Shown here piece by piece: positions 27,392-35,546 of a stretch of 64,000 nt of DNA. Location: the NCBI GenBank assembly GCA_021203305.1, contig JAJQBK010000058.1:32771-96770 (forward strand), read 5' to 3'. Both the position numbers and the translations under genes were made by a program. Every line of letters starts with the position of its first letter. Position 1 is the first letter of the stretch. The DNA comes from Lachnospiraceae bacterium. GTDB lineage: Bacteria > Bacillota > Clostridia > Lachnospirales > Lachnospiraceae. The notes beneath the pieces are model-generated. The model was not told where the DNA came from and did no database searches. It saw only the letters and a list, made by a program, of their open reading frames with translations.

Positions 27392-27420
27392 TTGACAAGA
27401 GAAATAAAAATGATTAGAGT
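27392..27420 (+). promoter_or_regulatory. Promoter of the 259-aa gene
   Basis: TTGACA (27392-27397), 17 bases, TAGAGT (27415-27420), about 70 bases before the ATG at 27491. Confidence 0.55.
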
Positions 27421-27490
27421 TAATGTAGCTTCGGGATGCGCGGCCTTGAGCCCCATTCCATTAAAAACGAATGACGGAGGCTGATTTTTT

Positions 27491-28270
27491 ATGGCTGTAA
27501 TGGACGAATTCCGGGAAGAGCGGGATAAAATCAAACACGGCACCTTTAAAGAGAAATGGAAATATTTCTGGGATTATTATAAATGGCACACCATCGGCGG
27601 CACCTTCGCGCTGATAGTGGTCATCTGGATCGCCTTCGACGTCACCCACCAGGATGAAAACGTCCTGTATGTAGCGTTTTTAAACTGTGCCACCGTCTAT
27701 GACTCCAGCGAATATACTTCCTCCGTCGAAGAATATCTGGGGGTTGAGGATGGGCAGTCTCTCACCATTGACAGCAGCCTGGATCTGACGGAAGACAACA
27801 CGGAGGCTTACTATTCCTACCAGACGCTGGCTGTCCGCCTCGCAGCCAATGAGATGGATGTGATGGTTGCGGAGGAGGAGTTCATCTACAGCTACGCCAG
27901 CGCGGATTCCATGATTGACCTGACAACGGTCATGAGCGAGGAACAGCTGGAACGGTACGCAGACTATTTTTATTATATAGATTACGTGCTGATTGAGAGC
28001 GGGTACTATGACAATGAGGAGCTAACATACGAGGATCTGGTCTCTGAAGGCCTGGCGGACCACGCCTCCCCTGAGGACATGGAGCAGCCCGTGGCTGTGG
28101 GCGTCTATATCAGCACCACCACGGAGCCCGGCGATTACGTCCGCACCTCCGCGGAATTTAATCAGAATTACTACTACAGCGAGCCGGTAATCTACACCAT
28201 CATGTGCTATTCCGAGCACATAGACGCCGCCCTGCAGTTTCTGGATTTCATCTGCGGCTATGGCTCATAG
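27491..28270 (+). CDS. Single-span membrane protein of unknown function
   Basis: 259 residues. A charged cytosolic N-terminus (about 1-33, FREERDKIKHGTFKEKWKYF), one membrane helix (about 35-50), then an acidic, Tyr-rich extracellular domain. CGGAGG lies ten bases before the ATG. This type of protein is frequent in Lachnospiraceae genomes but I know no function. Its last 13 bases overlap the 3' end of the convergent PHP phosphatase gene. Confidence 0.65.
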   Translation: MAVMDEFREERDKIKHGTFKEKWKYFWDYYKWHTIGGTFALIVVIWIAFDVTHQDENVLYVAFLNCATVYDSSEYTSSVEEYLGVEDGQSLTIDSSLDLTEDNTEAYYSYQTLAVRLAANEMDVMVAEEEFIYSYASADSMIDLTTVMSEEQLERYADYFYYIDYVLIESGYYDNEELTYEDLVSEGLADHASPEDMEQPVAVGVYISTTTEPGDYVRTSAEFNQNYYYSEPVIYTIMCYSEHIDAALQFLDFICGYGS

Positions 28271-28989
28271 GTTTTCGGGAGGTTTTTCAGATAACTCCAC
28301 AACCGGTCCGGATCCAGATTGACGACCAGCTCCTGCGGGAAATCCACCTGCTTTAAGATGGCGTCCGCCTCGTCAAACATCCCCACCGCGTCGCAGTAAT
28401 GGGCGTCCGTTCCCAGAAGAATGGGCGCCTGATATTTTTTGCACAGCTCAAGATAGGCCGGAATATTTTCCTCCGCGTTCTGCCTGGCGTTTAAGGGGTT
28501 CATGGAGCTGTTGTTGACCTCCAGAAGCACATGATACTGCCTGGCCGCTTCCACCAGGCGCTCATACTCCAGCGGGTATCTGGAATCGTCCGGGTGGCCG
28601 ATGACGCACACATAAGGATTCTGCATTGCTTTAATCAGGCTGTCCGTATTCTCCCTGGCGGAGCCCGGCTTCACACAGGAGATATGCTGGCTTGCAATGC
28701 AATAATCCAGAAGCTTCAGCCGGTTTTCCGATAAATCCAGCGTTCCCTCAAGATCCATGATATTGGCCTCCACCCCGGCCAGCACCCGCATGCCTTTGTA
28801 CTCCTTCGGCAGCACCTTCAGATTGCCGAAGAAAAACTCGTGAGGCCCTCCGGGCATGGCCGGCGCGTGCTCACTGAGTCCGTAGACCTTCATCCCATGG
28901 AGATAAGCCATCTCCATATTTTCCTTCACGGTGCTATAGGCGTGTCCTCCCGCTATGCTGTGGGTGTGTAAATCCATCAGATATTTCAT
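28258..28989 (-). CDS. PHP-domain phosphatase (YcdX-like)
   Basis: 243 residues with the metal-binding motifs of the PHP family: DLHTHSIAGGHA at residues 6-17, GLSEHAP, GVEANIMD, ASQHISC, CVIGHPDDSR and LLGTDAHY. It is of the YcdX type, trinuclear-metal phosphoesterases with unknown physiological substrate. Its ATG overlaps the stop of the DUF1836 gene by four bases, so they are co-translated. The 3' end overlaps the convergent neighbour. Confidence 0.88.
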   Translation of the reverse strand: MKYLMDLHTHSIAGGHAYSTVKENMEMAYLHGMKVYGLSEHAPAMPGGPHEFFFGNLKVLPKEYKGMRVLAGVEANIMDLEGTLDLSENRLKLLDYCIASQHISCVKPGSARENTDSLIKAMQNPYVCVIGHPDDSRYPLEYERLVEAARQYHVLLEVNNSSMNPLNARQNAEENIPAYLELCKKYQAPILLGTDAHYCDAVGMFDEADAILKQVDFPQELVVNLDPDRLWSYLKNLPKTYEP

Positions 28990-29627
28990 TCGTTCATATC
29001 TCCCTGCTTTTTATCCTTTTTCTTTGGATGGCGCTGATCCGGCAGACCGTCGATTATTTTTTCAATCATCAGCTTTTTCATGTAGACGTCAAAGCTCAAA
29101 ATGCAGATAAAGGCGAAATTTCTGAGCATTTCGGCCTCCTCATCCTCCGCATCCGCGAACAGGCTTCCCGCTCTCTCATACGCCGCCTTTACGTCCTCCT
29201 TCACCTCCCGGGCCCGGTCGCTTTCCATGGAAAAAACCGTCTCATAGATTTCCTCCAAAGTCCGCCCGCCATCTTCATTATGAAAATATTTCTCCGTCAG
29301 GGGCTGTAGCAGCTTCTGGATGTCCCCCATGGAAAGAACGCCCTTGAAGTAATAGATAAAGACAAGCAGCAGGATGTGCTCCCTGGAATATTTCTTTCTC
29401 ACCGGCGGGGGCAGAAGGTCATTTTTGGCATAATTGTTGATCATGGTTTTGGTCAGAATCTTGTCCGTATCCCCATACCTGGCGCTGTGTTTCAGCCGTT
29501 CCTCCATCAGGGAGGTCACCTGATCCATGTAAAGGTCGATATCCGGAATTTCCTCCGCCCTGATGTAATCCACTCTGTCCAGGCTGGCAAGAATACTTTC
29601 CAGTAAATTATCTGTGTTAATTGTCAT
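28986..29627 (-). CDS. DUF1836-domain protein
   Basis: 213 residues. KTMINNYAKNDLLPPPVRKKYSREHILLLVFIYYFK is the signature of DUF1836, which contains a MerR-like winged helix region followed by a helical part. It is presumed to be a transcription regulator, but this is family inference. The C-terminus is Lys-rich. It is the first gene of the pair with the PHP phosphatase and divergent from yerC. Confidence 0.85.
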   Translation of the reverse strand: MTINTDNLLESILASLDRVDYIRAEEIPDIDLYMDQVTSLMEERLKHSARYGDTDKILTKTMINNYAKNDLLPPPVRKKYSREHILLLVFIYYFKGVLSMGDIQKLLQPLTEKYFHNEDGGRTLEEIYETVFSMESDRAREVKEDVKAAYERAGSLFADAEDEEAEMLRNFAFICILSFDVYMKKLMIEKIIDGLPDQRHPKKKDKKQGDMNE

Positions 29628-29809
29628 GATTTCACCTGGCTTCCGGTTGCTGCGCAGACGGCGCTTTACTTTTCCGCTTTGCTGTGATAGTATCTTATAG
29701 TCGCAAGTTAAAATTTTACAGTGCTAAAGTATCTGTATCTTTTGGGCAGCAAACCAATTCTTAAACAGTTCCTTAGCACGCTTATCAGATCGGGAGTATC
29801 TTATTATGA
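29628..29809. other. Divergent promoter region of DUF1836 and yerC genes
   Basis: AT-rich, with words related to dispersed repeat family B (TGCTGTGATAGTATC at about 29681 and AAACAGTTCCTTAG at about 29764). No clear -35/-10 pair could be settled. Confidence 0.3.
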
Positions 29810-30124
29810 ATGAAAAAAATAAAAACACAGGCTGTCGACCAGCTGTTCGACGCCATCCTGTCCCTGGAAACCCGCGAGGAATGCTACCGCTTCTTCGAGG
29901 ATCTGTGTACCGTCAACGAGCTTATGAGCCTCTCCCAGCGCTATGATGTGGCCTCCATGCTAAGCCGGAAAAAGACATATCTGGAGATCGCTGAGAAAAC
30001 CGGCGCCTCCACCGCAACCATCAGCCGTGTGAACCGCTCCTTAAATTATGGAAACGACGGCTACGCGCTGGCGTTTGGCCGGCTTGGCGTTCCGGCTAAA
30101 ACAGAGCCTCAGGAAAAAAACTGA
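29810..30124 (+). CDS. YerC/YecD-family TrpR-like regulator
   Basis: 104 residues of the TrpR/YerC superfamily: a helical start, CTVNELMSLSQRYDVASML, then a helix-turn-helix KTYLEIAEKTGASTATISRVNRSLNYG. It is the usual length for the Firmicutes family, whose regulon is not well known. The gene ends in PAKTEPQEKN at an A7 run; after it, 36/37-base repeats continue in another frame (see findings). The ATG at 29810 follows GGGAG at 14 bases, and an overlapping out-of-frame ATG lies at 29806. Confidence 0.85.
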   Translation: MKKIKTQAVDQLFDAILSLETREECYRFFEDLCTVNELMSLSQRYDVASMLSRKKTYLEIAEKTGASTATISRVNRSLNYGNDGYALAFGRLGVPAKTEPQEKN

Positions 30125-30214
30125 TCGCCCGGCTAAAACTGATCCTGGGGGAAAAACAGATCGCCCGGTGCAAACGGATCCTAAGGGAAAAAACCGATCA
30201 CCCGACGCGAACGC
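30076..30214 (+). repeat. 36/37-bp tandem repeats over the 3' end of yerC
   Basis: About 3.8 copies; the CCGG landmarks stand at 30092, 30129, 30165 and 30202 (CCGA), a 36-37 base period. Each unit from the second on starts with an A tract of 7, 5 and 6 bases. The first unit encodes the YerC C-terminus, and the next contains its TGA stop. Confidence 0.8.
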
Positions 30215-30247
30215 TCTCCTCAGACTCAGGGAACCGGTGCAAAGCGC

Positions 30248-31006
30248 TCACCCCTCCACGGACATAATCGTATAGACGTTGATCAGCGCGTCATCCTTAG
30301 TAATCTGGTACTTGATCATGGTATTGTCCTCCTGGATCAGATATAAGGGCATGCCACGCACTACAGTACCGCCCTCCCTGACAAGCGGCGTTCCCGTGTT
30401 GGTGTAGATGGAAACATAGCCGTTGCCATGGTCAATATGTACCTCATAATAGCCATAGGCGTTCTCGCGGATCAGCTCCACCGTACCCGCGCCGGTGGCC
30501 ACCACCACGGCTCCCTCACTGCCTTCATAGTAGACCGCTTCATCCAGCTCGCTCTCTCCCTCCGGAAGCTCCGCGGGAGTGCTGGTGCCTGTTACCGGGA
30601 AGCCCGTGGGAAGCGCGTCCTCCTGTGCCTGGGCAGCCGCCGCCTCCTCCGCCGCCAGCTTATCCTGAAGCGTGGCCGTCAGCGCCGCCACCTGGCTCGC
30701 CAGATCCTCATTCTCCAGAATTTCATCCGCGTACTGCCCCTCCAGCTGCTCATACTGAGCGGCAAGCTGCGCGTATTCCTCACTCTGCGTCTGCTGCTTC
30801 TCCGTCATCTGCGCCGTAATGTCAAGCACCTGCCTGCTCTCAAAAATAATGAAGCCCAGCACGGCCCCAACCACGACACAGATCGCAGCCACAATCAGAT
30901 AAATCGTCGTATCCCTCAGCTGAAAAGTCAGCGTCTTCTCTTCCGGATCACTGCCTGTGACGGTGATCGTGTGGAATTTCCTTCCTCCTTTTGCGTCTTC
31001 CTTCAT
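30248..31006 (-). CDS. Membrane-anchored LytM/M23-like protein, probably inactive
   Basis: 252 residues from the ATG at 31006 (MKEDAKGG), with AGGAGG five bases upstream. One membrane helix (about 35-57), a coiled coil (about 62-130), then an M23/LytM-fold domain with GAGTVELIRENAYGYYEVHIDHGNGYVSIY. Where active LytM enzymes have HxHxE near the end, it reads MIKYQI, and the metal-binding His-Asp pair is not evident. So it is likely a structural or regulatory, SpoIIQ- or EnvC-like factor and not a peptidase. Confidence 0.7.
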   Translation of the reverse strand: MKEDAKGGRKFHTITVTGSDPEEKTLTFQLRDTTIYLIVAAICVVVGAVLGFIIFESRQVLDITAQMTEKQQTQSEEYAQLAAQYEQLEGQYADEILENEDLASQVAALTATLQDKLAAEEAAAAQAQEDALPTGFPVTGTSTPAELPEGESELDEAVYYEGSEGAVVVATGAGTVELIRENAYGYYEVHIDHGNGYVSIYTNTGTPLVREGGTVVRGMPLYLIQEDNTMIKYQITKDDALINVYTIMSVEG

Positions 31007-31227
31007 AGCAGCCTCCTTTCGCCAGCTGTCCTTAAGCCTCCGCTCCGGGTGCATTCTGACAACCGTGCAGGATTTCCATTTTCCTTGTGCCAGATGTACT
31101 CCGGTTCTGTTCGCAAGGCCTCCCTGCCTCACACCTGATTCGCAAAAAACTGACAGTTCTGTCTTCCGGCCTTTCCCATATTAACATATTTGTAACAATT
31201 TCGCAACAGTCTGTGATATGCTGTTAC

Positions 31228-31293
31228 TGTGAATAGTATCATTCGCATATTCTCCACCACAGGATGGGCATATTATTTTGCGACAGTTTCTGA
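31228..31293 (-). repeat. Dispersed repeat family B copy 2
   Basis: Shares ACAGGATGRGCATATTATTT (31259-31278 here, read on the plus strand) and GCGACAGTT with the copy at 55071-55160 read on the other strand, and carries the CTGTGAATAGTA end word. It lies in the 510-base gap between the LytM-like gene and ribU. Confidence 0.6.
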
Positions 31294-31377
31294 CGTTATC
31301 CGGAAGCTGTTTCGAAGAAGCAGCCGGATGTCCGGGCAGCATCCTGTTTTTCTGCTCCGGGTATCCGGCTGTAATTC

Positions 31378-31490
31378 TGAAAGTAATTATTCATTTTGGG
31401 GGCATTCGGATATGTTTATGAAAGTAAATATTCATTTTTCGAACATCCGGATATGTTTTTTGAAGGCAATTGTTCATTTTCCGGACGTCT
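31378..31490. repeat. About 42-bp tandem repeats downstream of ribU
   Basis: Three imperfect units (31378-31418, 31419-31460, 31461-31490), each with GAAAGTAATTATTCATTTT or a close variant followed by ATCCGGATATGTTT. They start 27 bases past the ribU stop. Confidence 0.75.
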
Positions 31491-31516
31491 GACCGCGCTT
31501 TTTACCAAAAACCCAT

Positions 31517-32125
31517 TTATCTGACGATCCTGTTGATCGCCACGTGCAGCTTTTTGTACACGATAAAGGTGATAACGCTCACCGCGCTGTATTTCACAAT
31601 ATTGAAAGGAAAAACGCTGAAAAGCATCATGGTCATGGTGTTATGTACCAGCGGATTCACCGCGGCCGCCATACTGACAATGGTCTCCATGGTCATGCCG
31701 TAAATCACCGCGTAGGCCGGAAAAATAAAGAACGTATTGGTAATCAGCGCTATTACGCTGACCGCCGCCACGGAGATCACCAGGGAAACGACCGCCTGCT
31801 TTCTGGTCTTATGATGCTCATAAATAAGGGACGCCGTCAGCACATAGATGCTGGACAGGATCAGATTGGAAAGCTCGCCCACGTACATGGTGCTGGTGCC
31901 GGTCAGCAGCAGATTGAGCAAAATCTTCACAAGGATAATGCATTCCCCCGCCAGCGGGCCGAACATAAAACCACCCAGAATAGCGGGCAGCTCGGCCAAG
32001 TCCAGTTTCATGAACGACGGGGCAAAGAACAGCGGGAAATCAAAGAGCATCAGTACCGCGCTCAGTGCGCCAAAAAGGCCGATAAAGCATAGTTTCTGGG
32101 TTGAAAGTTTCTTTTCAGTATTCAT
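31517..32125 (-). CDS. ribU: Riboflavin ECF transporter S component RibU
   Basis: 202 residues from the ATG at 32125, which has AGGAGG five bases upstream. Six membrane helices; the first helix LCFIGLFGALSAVLMLFDFPLFF and the DLAELPAILGGFMFGPLAG stretch are typical of RibU. It captures riboflavin and works with the shared ECF module (EcfA, EcfA', EcfT), not present here. An FMN riboswitch lies upstream, which settles the substrate class. Confidence 0.93.
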   Translation of the reverse strand: MNTEKKLSTQKLCFIGLFGALSAVLMLFDFPLFFAPSFMKLDLAELPAILGGFMFGPLAGECIILVKILLNLLLTGTSTMYVGELSNLILSSIYVLTASLIYEHHKTRKQAVVSLVISVAAVSVIALITNTFFIFPAYAVIYGMTMETIVSMAAAVNPLVHNTMTMMLFSVFPFNIVKYSAVSVITFIVYKKLHVAINRIVR

Positions 32126-32227
32126 TTTTCCTCCTTCTTCCATCCGGACTGTTGCGGGTAATGGAAGAACCGTCCGCCGCCATGTAAAAGGCTTTTTGAC
32201 TGACGCATTCCATTCCTGCATACCATT

Positions 32228-32353
32228 TTGGTCACCGTTGGTACCGGAATCTCACCGGTTCAGCCGACGTTTCGCCGGGTCGCGGACTGGGCGCTCTGCA
32301 CAATGCTTTCGCGCGTCACCGCCAGTGGGGAATTTCACCCCGCCCTGAAGTTT
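32228..32353 (-). promoter_or_regulatory. FMN riboswitch (RFN element)
   Basis: Read on the minus strand it contains the RFN core in order: AGGGCGGGGTGAAATTCCCC, ACTGGCGGTGA, CAGTCCGCGA and GGTGAGATTCCGGTACCAAC, closing with GGTGAC. It stands about 100 bases before the ribU start. FMN binding should lower RibU synthesis; no classical terminator is obvious after it, so control may be at translation. Confidence 0.95.
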
Positions 32354-32367
32354 CACTTACGTATGGA

Positions 32368-32396
32368 AATATAGCACCCAGAAGAGAGCTTGTCAA
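32368..32396 (-). promoter_or_regulatory. Promoter of the riboswitch-ribU unit
   Basis: TTGACA (32391-32396), 17 bases, TATATT (32368-32373), about 15-20 bases before the FMN riboswitch. Confidence 0.75.
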
Positions 32397-32398
32397 TA

Positions 32399-32452
32399 AG
32401 CGATTGCAATTCACGCTTTTTTATTAGCGATTGCAATTCACACTTTTTTATC
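32399..32452 (-). repeat. 27-bp tandem repeat over the stop of the HigA-like gene
   Basis: Two near-identical 27-base units (32399-32425, 32426-32452), sharing AGCGATTGCAATTCAC on the plus strand. The right unit holds the codons DKKV and the TGA stop; the left repeats them in frame as NKKA-stop. It borders the ribU promoter. Confidence 0.85.
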
Positions 32453-32734
32453 CTGAGCACCGGGAATGAATTCCAGCCTGAGCTGCATGCCCATTCCCTT
32501 GGCCAGGCGCTTCAACATCTCAAGAGACGGATTTCTGGTGCCGTTTTCAATACGGCTGATGTCAGCCTGAGTTATCCCGGTTCTTTCAGATAGCTCTTTT
32601 TGTGTCAGATGCTGTTCTTTTCTCGCATTGACCATTGCCTGTATAATATCAAATTCAGGGGCCAGAGAATCATATTCTTTTTTTACTTCCGGGTCTGAAA
32701 GCATTTCTTTTTTGAATTCATCGTATCTGCTCAT
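32438..32734 (-). CDS. higA: XRE-family HigA-like antitoxin, orphaned
   Basis: 98 residues from the ATG at 32734 (MSRYDEFKKEML), chosen because AAAGGAG lies nine bases upstream; an ATG three codons earlier sits on that site. N-terminal helix with SDPEVKKEYDSLAPEFDII, then a helix-turn-helix LTQKELSERTGITQADISRIENG and a short tail. It follows the wreck of a RelE/HigB toxin gene and overlaps its stop, the usual HigBA order. It may still repress its own promoter. Confidence 0.85.
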   Translation of the reverse strand: MSRYDEFKKEMLSDPEVKKEYDSLAPEFDIIQAMVNARKEQHLTQKELSERTGITQADISRIENGTRNPSLEMLKRLAKGMGMQLRLEFIPGAQDKKV

Positions 32735-32908
32735 TTCAGGCATCTCCTTTCATAGTCCGCACGGTATTTTCTGGCTCTTTCAATTTCGCTCACCGGAGTT
32801 TTCTGTGTTTTTTTGACAAATCCATGCGTCAGTATTATCTTTTTCCCCATATAAAAAAGGCGCGGTTCCATTTTCCAGCACATAAAATTCTATTTGATAT
32901 CTTTCCAT
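32731..32908 (-). pseudogene. Decayed HigB/RelE-type toxin gene
   Basis: The start MERYQIEFYVLENGTAP is the N-terminus of a RelE/HigB-like (Gp49) toxin. After a junction the usual end FYMGKKIILTHGFVKKTQKTP and VSEIERARKYRADYERR follows in another frame. About 60 residues of the middle are missing and the frame is shifted, so no working toxin can be made. The gene stops in an ATGA overlap with the higA start, showing the original operon layout. Confidence 0.8.
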
Positions 32909-32929
32909 CCGGCTCCCCGCCTGTAAAGC

Positions 32930-32958
32930 ATTATATGTCGTATTCGACATATTGTCAA
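32930..32958 (-). promoter_or_regulatory. Promoter and operator of the higBA remnant
   Basis: TTGACA (32953-32958), 17 bases, TATAAT (32930-32935). The spacer is filled by a near palindrome TATGTCG.A.ACGACATA, placed as expected for a HigA operator. It remains intact though higB is broken. Confidence 0.7.
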
Positions 32959-33117
32959 TCGCCTTTATAATGATCGGTAAATTATTTTTGTCATTCACTA
33001 TAAATCATACTCAGTCAATATCTGATACCAATATAGCATAATCATCTGCCGGATGTAGACGACATATCGTCCTAAATAACGTTTTTATGTATAACCGGAT
33101 ATTTGTCTCAATATAAA

Positions 33118-33157
33118 GAGAGCCGGCGCCAGTCAAAAAACCGGCATCCGGCTCTCC
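33118..33157 (-). terminator. Terminator of uraA
   Basis: AGAGCCGG/CCGGCTCT outer stem with a structured loop and TTTATAT tail on the minus strand, about 45 bases past the uraA stop. Confidence 0.75.
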
Positions 33158-33201
33158 CCCGAGAAATATCTGCTTTTTACAGGTAACCGCCCGCGAACCC
33201 T

Positions 33202-34572
33202 TTACGGCTTCATATTCACCCCGCGGTGCTGGTCGTCCTCCGGGTTCTCCCCGAAGACGTAGTCATTGCCCGGCAGGATGATATTTAACGCGATACCCAG
33301 AATCGCCGCCAGGGAAAGGGCCGTCAGGGTGATGGAAGTGCCAAACACTGTGAAGGTCAGGCCGTCGGAGAAGCCCAGGCCGCTGACCAGGATCACCGCG
33401 GCGATGATCAGGTTGCGGGATTTGGTGAAGTCTACGTTATTCTCCACCACGTTGCGCACGCCGATAGCGGAAATCATGCCGTAAAGCATGAAGCTGACGC
33501 CGCCGATGATAGCGGAGGGCATGGAGCCGATGATCTCCGCCACCTTCGGAATAAAGCCAAGCACTACCGCGAAAATGGCCGCCAGGCGGATGACTCTGGG
33601 GTCATAGACCTTGCTCAGCTCCAGAACGCCGGTGTTCTCCCCGTAGGTGGTGTTGGCGGGGCCGCCGAACAGAGCGGACAGGGACGTTGCAAGACCATCG
33701 CCCACCAGGGTTCTGTGCAGGCCCGGATCCTCGATGAAATTCTCTCCCACAGTGGCAGAGATGGCGGACATATCGCCGATGTGCTCCATCATGGCCGCCA
33801 GAGCGATAGGAGCCATCACCAGAATGGCAGAAATATCAAATTTGCAGATCTGGAAGGGCGGCAGGCCGACCCAGCTGGCGGCAGCCACGCCGGAGAAGTT
33901 CAGAATGGCGGAGCCGTCCGGATTGGTCATACCCGCCGCATTCATCACCAGTGCCACTGCGTAGGAAATCACTACGCCCATCAGAATAGGGATAATCTTA
34001 AACATCCCCTTCCCCCAGATATTGAAAATCACGATCACCGCAAAGGCAATGATGGCCAGAAGCCAGTTGGTGGAGGCGCTGGACACCGCGCTGGGAGCCA
34101 GGGACAGGCCGATGCAGATGATGATGGGGCCTGTGACAACAGGAGGCAGAAAACGCATAACCTTTTTCACTCCCAGCACCCTGATGACCAGCGCCAGGAT
34201 CAGGTACAGGGCGCCCGCCACCACCACGCCTCCGCAGGCGTAGGGAAGCTTCTCCCCCATGGTCATATCCGCGAACTTTCCGGTATTCATCCCGGCGACC
34301 GTAGCGTAGCCGCCCAGAAATGCGAAAGAAGAACCCAGGAACGCAGGAACCTTGAATTTGGAGCAGACATGGAAAAATAATGTTCCAAGGCCCGCGCAGA
34401 CCAAAGTCACCTGGATCGAAAGTCCTTCTCCCTCGAAGTAAGTATTGGTTAATACAGGAACTAAAATTGTGGCGCCAAACATGGCGAACATGTGCTGCAA
34501 TCCCAGCAGGAGCATCTTGGGAACTCCAAGAGTCCTGGCGTCGCGGATTGCGCCGTCTTGCTGCTGACTCAT
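33202..34572 (-). CDS. uraA: Uracil permease, NCS2 family
   Basis: 456 residues with about 14 membrane segments. MLLLGLQHMFAMFGATILVP is the NCS2 start; FLPPVVTGPIIICIGLSLA and GGPANTTYGENTGVL are the substrate-region motifs of the uracil branch (UraA/PyrP). Proton-coupled uracil uptake. Divergently transcribed from upp, which uses the imported uracil. AGGAG before the ATG. Confidence 0.93.
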   Translation of the reverse strand: MSQQQDGAIRDARTLGVPKMLLLGLQHMFAMFGATILVPVLTNTYFEGEGLSIQVTLVCAGLGTLFFHVCSKFKVPAFLGSSFAFLGGYATVAGMNTGKFADMTMGEKLPYACGGVVVAGALYLILALVIRVLGVKKVMRFLPPVVTGPIIICIGLSLAPSAVSSASTNWLLAIIAFAVIVIFNIWGKGMFKIIPILMGVVISYAVALVMNAAGMTNPDGSAILNFSGVAAASWVGLPPFQICKFDISAILVMAPIALAAMMEHIGDMSAISATVGENFIEDPGLHRTLVGDGLATSLSALFGGPANTTYGENTGVLELSKVYDPRVIRLAAIFAVVLGFIPKVAEIIGSMPSAIIGGVSFMLYGMISAIGVRNVVENNVDFTKSRNLIIAAVILVSGLGFSDGLTFTVFGTSITLTALSLAAILGIALNIILPGNDYVFGENPEDDQHRGVNMKP

Positions 34573-34624
34573 AATAGCTCTCCTCTCTTATGGTATGGGG
34601 TACGGAAAAACCCTATTGCAGGAA

Positions 34625-34654
34625 AGTATACCGGAATACACATAAAACCGTCAA
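34625..34654 (-). promoter_or_regulatory. Promoter of uraA
   Basis: TTGACG (34649-34654), 18 bases, TATACT (34625-34630), about 50 bases before the uraA ATG. Confidence 0.65.
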
Positions 34655-34696
34655 CGGAAAATTTCACACAGATTTTAGATTTTTTTCACATTCACT

Positions 34697-34725
34697 ATGA
34701 CAAATTGACAGCGCTGTGGTATACT
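34697..34725 (+). promoter_or_regulatory. Promoter of upp
   Basis: ATGACA (34697-34702), 17 bases, TATACT (34720-34725). The leader of about 110 bases holds a GCCGGT/ACCGGC hairpin (34738-34757). I see no clear PyrR site. Confidence 0.55.
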
Positions 34726-34842
34726 TGGTGCCAGTAAGCCGGTCCGCCATGACCGGCGTAAGGTAAACTCCGTTCTCCAAAGAGAGCCCTTTTGCCTGAG
34801 CAGCTTCAAAACGGGCCGCCGGCCCACATCAAGGAGGAAGTC

Positions 34843-35490
34843 ATGGAAACACTGGAAAATATGCAGAACGTATACATTTTCACCCACCCGCTCTTACAGC
34901 ACAAGATCTCCCGGCTTCGGGATGAAAATACCGGCACGAACGAATTCCGCAAGCTGGTGGAGGAGGTCGCCATGCTGGAAGGCTATGAGGCCTTGAGCGA
35001 CCTGCCCTTACAGGACGTGGAGGTCACCACCCCCATTGAGACCTGCATGACGCCCATGATCGCCGGCAGGAAGCTGGCCGTGGTACCGATCCTGCGGGCC
35101 GGCCTGGGCATGGTCAGCGGAATCCTGGCCCTGACGCCCACCGCCAAGGTAGGGCATATCGGCCTGTACAGGGACCCGGAAACCCACGAGCCCCACGAAT
35201 ATTACTGCAAGCTGCCCTCCCCTATCGAGGAGCGCACTATCCTGGTGGTGGATCCGATGCTGGCCACCGGCGGCTCCGGCGTGGACGCTGTAAATCTGAT
35301 CAAACAGCACGGCGGCGTCAAAATCAAATTTATGTGCATCATCGCCGCCCCCGAGGGCCTGAAAAGGCTTCACGAGGCTCATCCGGACATCCAGATTTAC
35401 GTGGGACATCTGGACCGGTGCCTGAATGAGAACGCCTATATCTGCCCGGGGCTGGGGGACGCGGGAGACCGGATTTTCGGCACAAAATAA
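34843..35490 (+). CDS. upp: Uracil phosphoribosyltransferase
   Basis: 215 residues from the ATG at 34843 ([16 protein letters not shown]), with AGGAGG five bases upstream; a longer in-frame reading from 34792 covers the leader and is rejected. It joins uracil and PRPP to UMP. The PRPP loop [15 protein letters not shown] and the uracil-site end [15 protein letters not shown] are intact. It converges with sigE and is divergent from uraA. Confidence 0.96.
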   Translation: METLENMQNVYIFTHPLLQHKISRLRDENTGTNEFRKLVEEVAMLEGYEALSDLPLQDVEVTTPIETCMTPMIAGRKLAVVPILRAGLGMVSGILALTPTAKVGHIGLYRDPETHEPHEYYCKLPSPIEERTILVVDPMLATGGSGVDAVNLIKQHGGVKIKFMCIIAAPEGLKRLHEAHPDIQIYVGHLDRCLNENAYICPGLGDAGDRIFGTK

Positions 35491-35546
35491 GGCCATGCCG
35501 GGAGAACTCCGGTTACCGTGCGGCAAACAGCATTACACCTGTAATC

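Noticed and set aside
28258..28270. Frameshift joining the 259-aa gene and the PHP gene
   Set aside because: The two are on opposite strands and both have complete ends; it is simply a convergent 13-base overlap.
30076..30214. CRISPR array
   Set aside because: The 36/37-base units are contiguous tandem copies with no unique spacers between them, and no cas genes are present.
34792..34842. N-terminal extension of Upp
   Set aside because: Lies in the leader; the ATG at 34843 has a perfect ribosome binding site and gives the normal length.
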